This document shows, one piece after another, positions 14,307 through 17,756 of a DNA stretch of 17,756 nt. Numbering within the stretch: position 1 is the stretch's first letter; every line of letters starts with the position of its first letter. Under the pieces are notes generated by a model. That model was not told the DNA's origin and did not search any database. It saw only the letters and a list, made by a program, of their open reading frames with translations. Position numbers and translations under genes: made by a program. Source of the stretch: Bacillota bacterium. Lineage in GTDB: Bacteria; Bacillota; Clostridia; Peptostreptococcales; Anaerovoracaceae. The DNA is taken from contig JAGATO010000200.1 in assembly GCA_017621195.1 (NCBI GenBank), positions 1-17,756 on the forward strand, given 5' to 3'.

Positions 14307-15275
14307 CTATTCCGTATCCGTCGTAGGTTTGTACAGCTTCCGGTTGTCCAGCGTCCAGACCCGGTCGGAAAATTCGCCGGGACGGGTTGCCGCCAGAGCT
14401 GCCTCCATGTCGAACATCTTAGCGTCGATCATGTCCAGGTAGTGAAGCAGCTCCGCTTCCGGAAACAGCGGCTTCTTGGGGCTTCCGAATTCCGGCTCGT
14501 AGTGATGAGTCAGAATCATGTGTTCCAGAAGGATGGCCTTCTCCCGCGGAACGTTCAGCTCTACCGCCAGCCGGTCGATGGCTTTGACGCCCTGCACCAG
14601 ATGGCCCAGCATCTGACCCTCGAAGGAATAGCCGGAGGCGATCCCCAGCTCGTTGGAGTCGATCTCCCGGATCTTCTCCATGTCGTGGATGATGACGCCG
14701 CAGACCACCCAATCCCGCTTCAGGTTTCGATAGACGAGACAGGCCCGTTCTCCCATGTCGATCATCCGCTTCATGTGGTACAGAAGGCCTCCGTACTGGG
14801 AGTGATGGTTTTTGGCCGCCGCCGGGTAGTACATCAGCTGTTCCCGATTGTCCTCCAGAATGCGTCGGGACAGCGCTTTCAGATCGCTGTCGCTCATCCG
14901 TTCCACCGCCTGGCAGATGTAGCCGTACATGTCCTGAGGCTTCTCCGGCGCCGCTTTGATGAAGTCCCACAGCTCCTGACCGTCCTGCTCCACCGCCTTG
15001 CGGATGCGAAAGATCCGCAGCTGGCGCATGCCGTTCCACTCCGTCACTCCGGCCTTGACCTTGATGATATCGCCCTCTTTGATCTCGTTCAGCGAGGGCA
15101 GCTCCGCATCGGCCACGTCCCACTTCTTCGCCGAGATCTCACCCGTTCCGTCTCCCAGCGTCAGATCCAGGTACTGTTTTTTATTCGCCCCCACCTTGAC
15201 GGCGATGGCTTTGACCATGAAAAAGTCCTGAAATTCCATTCCTGTTTCCAGCTGATTTATATAAAATTCCTTCAT
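14307..15275 (-). CDS. yhaM: 3'-5' exoribonuclease YhaM family (OB-fold plus HD domain)
   Basis: YhaM is a 3'-5' exonuclease of Bacillota that trims RNA ends and can act on single-stranded DNA. The 322-residue product begins with an OB-fold domain (about 1-95) and continues with an HD metal-dependent hydrolase domain. Ligands visible there are HHSQYGGLLYH (157-167), the His-Asp pair in IIHDMEK (195-201), and THHYEPEFGSP (256-266). The start at 15275 has AAAGGAG at normal spacing. It is the first gene of the yhaM-recD2-comFC operon and has its own promoter at 15329-15358. It is divergent from nadE, and the shared region holds the Spo0A-type box array. Grouping an RNase with a repair helicase and ComFC hints at nucleic-acid processing as the operon theme. 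Confidence 0.92.
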   Translation of the reverse strand: MKEFYINQLETGMEFQDFFMVKAIAVKVGANKKQYLDLTLGDGTGEISAKKWDVADAELPSLNEIKEGDIIKVKAGVTEWNGMRQLRIFRIRKAVEQDGQELWDFIKAAPEKPQDMYGYICQAVERMSDSDLKALSRRILEDNREQLMYYPAAAKNHHSQYGGLLYHMKRMIDMGERACLVYRNLKRDWVVCGVIIHDMEKIREIDSNELGIASGYSFEGQMLGHLVQGVKAIDRLAVELNVPREKAILLEHMILTHHYEPEFGSPKKPLFPEAELLHYLDMIDAKMFDMEAALAATRPGEFSDRVWTLDNRKLYKPTTDTE

Positions 15276-15328
15276 CGATTTCTCCTTTCGCGGGCAAACG
15301 CTTCACTTCGCATCTGCGCCACGATTTC

Positions 15329-15358
15329 ATTATATACCAACTTTCCCCCCTATCGCAA
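15329..15358 (-). promoter_or_regulatory. Promoter of the yhaM-recD2-comFC operon
   Basis: On the minus strand a perfect TATAAT lies at 15334-15329, with TTGCGA (15358-15353) 18 bases upstream. The -35 match is moderate. The predicted start is near 15322, with a leader of about 47 bases. The Spo0A-type boxes lie roughly 65-125 bases upstream of this start. Confidence 0.7.
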
Positions 15359-15360
15359 CA

Positions 15361-15386
15361 AAAGACGGCCTCCGGCTTCCGTCTTT
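15361..15386. repeat. Inverted repeat in the yhaM/nadE divergent region
   Basis: AAAGACGG (15361-15368) and CCGTCTTT (15379-15386) form a perfect 8-bp stem with a 10-base G+C-rich loop. It is followed by TTTTGTTG on the minus strand and TCTTCG on the plus strand. It resembles a weak terminator but lies upstream of both divergent promoters. It could insulate them or act as an operator. Confidence 0.5.
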
Positions 15387-15388
15387 TC

Positions 15389-15448
15389 TTCGACAAAATT
15401 CGACAACACAGTCCCACAAATTTCGACATTTTTCGACAAAATTCGACA
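15389..15448. promoter_or_regulatory. Array of five Spo0A-type boxes
   Basis: The exact heptamer TTCGACA occurs at 15389, 15399, 15422, 15432 and 15442. Its complement TGTCGAA is the canonical 0A box bound by phosphorylated Spo0A. All five share one orientation. Steps are 10, 23, 10 and 10 bases, so neighbouring boxes lie one helical turn apart, as in known tandem 0A sites such as abrB. The 17-base unit TTCGACAAAATTCGACA appears twice, 43 bases apart. The array lies between the yhaM and nadE promoters, its right edge 12 bases from the nadE -35 region. Which gene it controls, and in which direction, is open. Confidence 0.75.
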
Positions 15449-15460
15449 CGGCTTTCCCTT

Positions 15461-15487
15461 TTGAAAGCTTCCGTTTTCGTATATAAT
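15461..15487 (+). promoter_or_regulatory. nadE promoter
   Basis: TATAAT at 15482-15487 is a perfect -10. TTGAAA at 15461-15466 gives a short 15-base spacer; TTTTGA at 15459 would give 17. Transcription would start near 15494, leaving a leader of about 80 bases. The poor -35 geometry directly beside the box array suggests a promoter that depends on or responds to a bound activator. Confidence 0.65.
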
Positions 15488-15573
15488 AATGGTATGCGAG
15501 ACATTTATAACATCTTTGTACAAGCGAACGTAAATCAGAATAAAAAATGAATCAGAATGAAGGAGAACATTTC

Positions 15574-17553
15574 ATGAACAAACTGGGCATGATCCGGGTC
15601 GCCGCCGCAGCCCCCAGGCTGAAGGTGGGAAACCCGAAGTACAATGTGGAGGAAATGCTGCGCTGCGCCGAAGAGGCCAGAGACAAGGGCGCTTCTATCA
15701 TCCTCTTTCCCGAACTGGCCATCACCGGCGCCACCTGCGGCGACCTGTTCCACCAGGAATTTTTATACGAAAAAAATCTCGAAGGCCTGAAGGTGCTGGC
15801 CGACTCCACCCGCGGAACACTGCAGCCCATCATCGTCGGCTTGCCTCTAAAGCTGGGCAACGGCCTGTACGACTGCGCCGCCGTCATCCAGGGCGGTAAG
15901 GTACGGGGCATCGTGCCGAAGATGTTCCCCTCCGGTCACCGGGAACATGCCGACAGCCGCTGGTTTGCCTCCGGTCTGGCTCTTTCTGAAAACGCTTCAG
16001 TCACCGTCCTGGGCTACGAGGTTCCCTTCGGCTCCCTGCTGTTTTCCGACGGCGAAAACGGCTTCGCCTTCGGCGTGGAAATCGGCGACGACCTCATGGC
16101 TCCCATCGCTCCCGGAACCCAGCTGGCCCTGAGCGGCGCTCAGATCCTGTTCAACCCTGCCGCCAGCCACGAAATCGTCGGCCGCAGCGAATCCCGCCGT
16201 CGGCTGGTTTGCCAGAGCAGCGCATCCCGCGTGGCGGGCCTTGTCTATGCTTCCGCCGGGGTAGGAGAATCTACCACCGACCTGGTGTACGGCGGCGACT
16301 GCATGATTGCCGAAAACGGCAGCCTTCTGGCCCGCGGTCCCCGATTCAGCCGCGAATCCCAGATCCTCTTCGGCGAAATCGATTACACTAATCTGCAGCG
16401 GGAGCGGTCATACGCATCGGAGTTTGCGGTCTGCGCCGCGGCTTACTGCTGTCCTGAGCGGATCCGCCGCATCGAACTTCAGCCCCTTCCTGTGCTGGAC
16501 GGCAACAGAGACCGGCTGATGCGAACGTTTAAACAGAATCCCTTCGTCTGCGACGATCCCAGGGAATTCGCCCGGCGCTGTCAGGAGATCTTCACCATTC
16601 AGTCCAACGCTCTGGCCCGCCGTCTGGAGCATTCCCATTCCCGAACTGCGGTGGTAGGCATCTCCGGCGGCTTGGATTCCACGCTGGCTCTGCTGGTGAC
16701 CGCCCGGACGTTCCAGATGCTGGGCCGCGACCCCGGAGACATCATCACCGTCACCATGCCGGGCTTCGGAACCACTGATCAGACGTACAACAATGCTTTG
16801 ACTATCATGCGGACGCTGGGCACTACCATGAAGGAGATTTCCATCGTTCCTTCGGTGACTCAGCACTTTAAGGACATCGATCACGACATGGCCGATCACG
16901 ACGTGACCTACGAAAACGCTCAGGCCCGGGAACGGACCCAGATCCTCATGGACATCGCAAACCAGAACGGCGGTCTCGTGGTGGGAACCGGCGACCTGTC
17001 GGAGGTTGCTCTGGGCTGGTCCACCTACAACGGCGACCACATGTCTATGTACGGCGTCAACTGCGGCGTTCCCAAGACGTTGGTCCGCTTCGTCATCCGC
17101 TGGCTCATGGACAATCGTCTGTCCGGCCCGGAGGAAGATCCTTCGTTCAGCAGCGACAACGCTCTTTTGAAGCAGGCCCTTCAGGACATCATGAACACGC
17201 CCATTTCTCCGGAGCTTCTTCCTCCCGACGAAAACGGCCAGATCGCCCAGAAGACCGAGGAAAAGGTGGGGCCCTACATTCTCCACGATTTCTTCGTCTA
17301 CCATACGATCCGCTGGGGTACGGCGCCGAAGAAGCTGCTGTTCCTGGCCAAGGAGGCCTTCCGCGACGAATACGACGAAGATTACATTAAGAAGTGGCTG
17401 ATCGTGTTCTACCGCCGCTTCTTCACCCAGCAGTTCAAGCGCAGCTGCGTTCCCGACGGCCCCAAGGTGGGCTCCGTGGGCTTGTCGCCCCGCGGCGATT
17501 GGGCCATGCCCAGCGACGCCGACGTGTCGCTGTGGCTGGCGGAACTGGAATAA
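15574..17553 (+). CDS. nadE: NAD(+) synthase, glutamine-dependent type, with glutaminase Cys replaced by Gly
   Basis: NadE amidates nicotinic acid adenine dinucleotide to NAD+ using ATP and ammonia, the last step of NAD synthesis. The 659-residue product is of the long two-domain type. An N-terminal CN-hydrolase (glutaminase) domain spans about 1-275. The C-terminal synthetase domain has PP-loop SGGLDS (364-369), GTGDLSEVALGWSTYNGDH and GVPKTLVRF. The start at 15574 has AAGGAG eight bases upstream; the in-frame ATG at 15547 precedes this site and is rejected. In the glutaminase domain Glu47 (FPELAITG) and Lys116 (IVPKMFP) of the Glu-Lys-Cys triad are present. The nucleophile position is Gly171: GVEIGDDL where the family has G-V-E-I-C-E-D. 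These positions track M. tuberculosis Glu52, Lys121 and Cys176 with a constant offset of five. The enzyme may therefore use free ammonia. A terminator follows. Confidence 0.95.
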   Translation: MNKLGMIRVAAAAPRLKVGNPKYNVEEMLRCAEEARDKGASIILFPELAITGATCGDLFHQEFLYEKNLEGLKVLADSTRGTLQPIIVGLPLKLGNGLYDCAAVIQGGKVRGIVPKMFPSGHREHADSRWFASGLALSENASVTVLGYEVPFGSLLFSDGENGFAFGVEIGDDLMAPIAPGTQLALSGAQILFNPAASHEIVGRSESRRRLVCQSSASRVAGLVYASAGVGESTTDLVYGGDCMIAENGSLLARGPRFSRESQILFGEIDYTNLQRERSYASEFAVCAAAYCCPERIRRIELQPLPVLDGNRDRLMRTFKQNPFVCDDPREFARRCQEIFTIQSNALARRLEHSHSRTAVVGISGGLDSTLALLVTARTFQMLGRDPGDIITVTMPGFGTTDQTYNNALTIMRTLGTTMKEISIVPSVTQHFKDIDHDMADHDVTYENAQARERTQILMDIANQNGGLVVGTGDLSEVALGWSTYNGDHMSMYGVNCGVPKTLVRFVIRWLMDNRLSGPEEDPSFSSDNALLKQALQDIMNTPISPELLPPDENGQIAQKTEEKVGPYILHDFFVYHTIRWGTAPKKLLFLAKEAFRDEYDEDYIKKWLIVFYRRFFTQQFKRSCVPDGPKVGSVGLSPRGDWAMPSDADVSLWLAELE

Positions 17554-17567
17554 AGAACTGGTATAAA

Positions 17568-17593
17568 GAAGCGCGGCGGGGACGCCGCGCTTC
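17568..17593. repeat. G+C-rich perfect hairpin after nadE
   Basis: GAAGCGCGGCG (17568-17578) and CGCCGCGCTTC (17583-17593) form an 11-bp perfect stem with a GGGA loop, 15 bases after the nadE stop. No T-run follows, so it is not a standard terminator. It may protect the 3' end of the nadE mRNA. Confidence 0.65.
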
Positions 17594-17596
17594 GAT

Positions 17597-17628
17597 TGAA
17601 ACTTCAATCGAATGAAACTTCAATCGAA
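17597..17628. repeat. Tandem duplication of a 16-bp unit
   Basis: TGAAACTTCAATCGAA occurs twice, head to tail, at 17597-17612 and 17613-17628. The first copy and its left flank also form a palindrome, GATTGAA-AC-TTCAATC (17594-17609). No coding role is visible. It may be a replication-slippage duplication inside a small palindromic intergenic element. Confidence 0.7.
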
Positions 17629-17676
17629 AGAGGCTGTGGAAAAATGGTTTCTCATTTTTCCACAGTCTCTTTTTTC
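17629..17676 (+). terminator. Intrinsic terminator of nadE
   Basis: AGAGGCTGTGGAAAAATG (17629-17646) pairs with CATTTTTCCACAGTCTCT (17653-17670), an 18-bp stem with one G-T wobble and a 6-base loop. It runs into a T-rich tail at 17670-17676. This ends nadE transcription. The remaining 80 bases to the window edge show no supported gene. Confidence 0.9.
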
Positions 17677-17756
17677 TTAGCGACGCTGGCAGATCGCTTC
17701 CATCTGATCTCATCTGGCTCGTTTTCCGTGGTCTTTTCGATGTCAGAATCGCCAAA

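Noticed and set aside
15389..15448. The TTCGACA array as a CRISPR array or replication origin
   Set aside because: The repeats are only 7 bases with 3-base gaps, far too short for CRISPR, and they do not resemble DnaA boxes (TTATCCACA).
17435..17755. A 106-codon minus-strand frame at the right edge
   Set aside because: It crosses the nadE terminator and repeats and runs antisense into nadE, with no domain and no start signal.

Overview
The window looks like chromosomal DNA of a GC-rich, Gram-positive Clostridia-type Bacillota. The evidence is a glmS ribozyme, the cdaA-cdaR-glmM cluster, long-form HPF, strong AGGAGG ribosome binding sites, near-consensus sigma-A promoters and an array of Spo0A-type boxes. 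No phage, transposon, CRISPR or other mobile DNA is visible. Almost all of it is core housekeeping genes, and the interesting material lies in the intergenic regions and in one active site.

Layout. Positions 1-290 hold tandem rRNA-type promoters and a leader with a boxA-like motif, reading leftwards out of the window; the rRNA genes themselves are not included. Then come glmS (minus) with its terminator, self-cleaving ribozyme leader and promoter, a divergent threonine aldolase gene (plus), and a bidirectional terminator. The minus-strand operon cdaA-cdaR-glmM follows (c-di-AMP synthesis, its regulator, and phosphoglucosamine mutase). Next is a plus-strand pair, an M20 amidohydrolase and alanine racemase, ending in terminators that face hpf. 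On the minus strand, yhaM-recD2-comFC is followed by an independently transcribed structured RNA (raiA-motif type) and then hpf. Finally nadE runs on the plus strand, divergent from yhaM across a 300-base regulatory region.

Functional themes. GlmM and GlmS make amino sugars for peptidoglycan, alanine racemase makes D-alanine, and CdaA/CdaR set the c-di-AMP level that is coupled to cell-wall synthesis. YhaM, RecD2 and ComFC act in RNA turnover, DNA repair and DNA uptake. HPF and the adjacent RNA belong to stationary-phase physiology.

Most notable observations. (1) Five exact TTCGACA boxes (reverse complement of the Spo0A box TGTCGAA), mostly on a 10-bp period, lie between the yhaM and nadE promoters. 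(2) NadE has glycine where the glutaminase nucleophile cysteine is expected, although the glutamate and lysine of the triad are present. (3) A ~190-nt RNA closed by a 19-bp stem has its own near-perfect promoter and terminator between comFC and hpf. (4) A sequence fitting the sigma-H consensus precedes hpf. (5) The glmS leader carries a recognisable glmS ribozyme with an assignable cleavage site.
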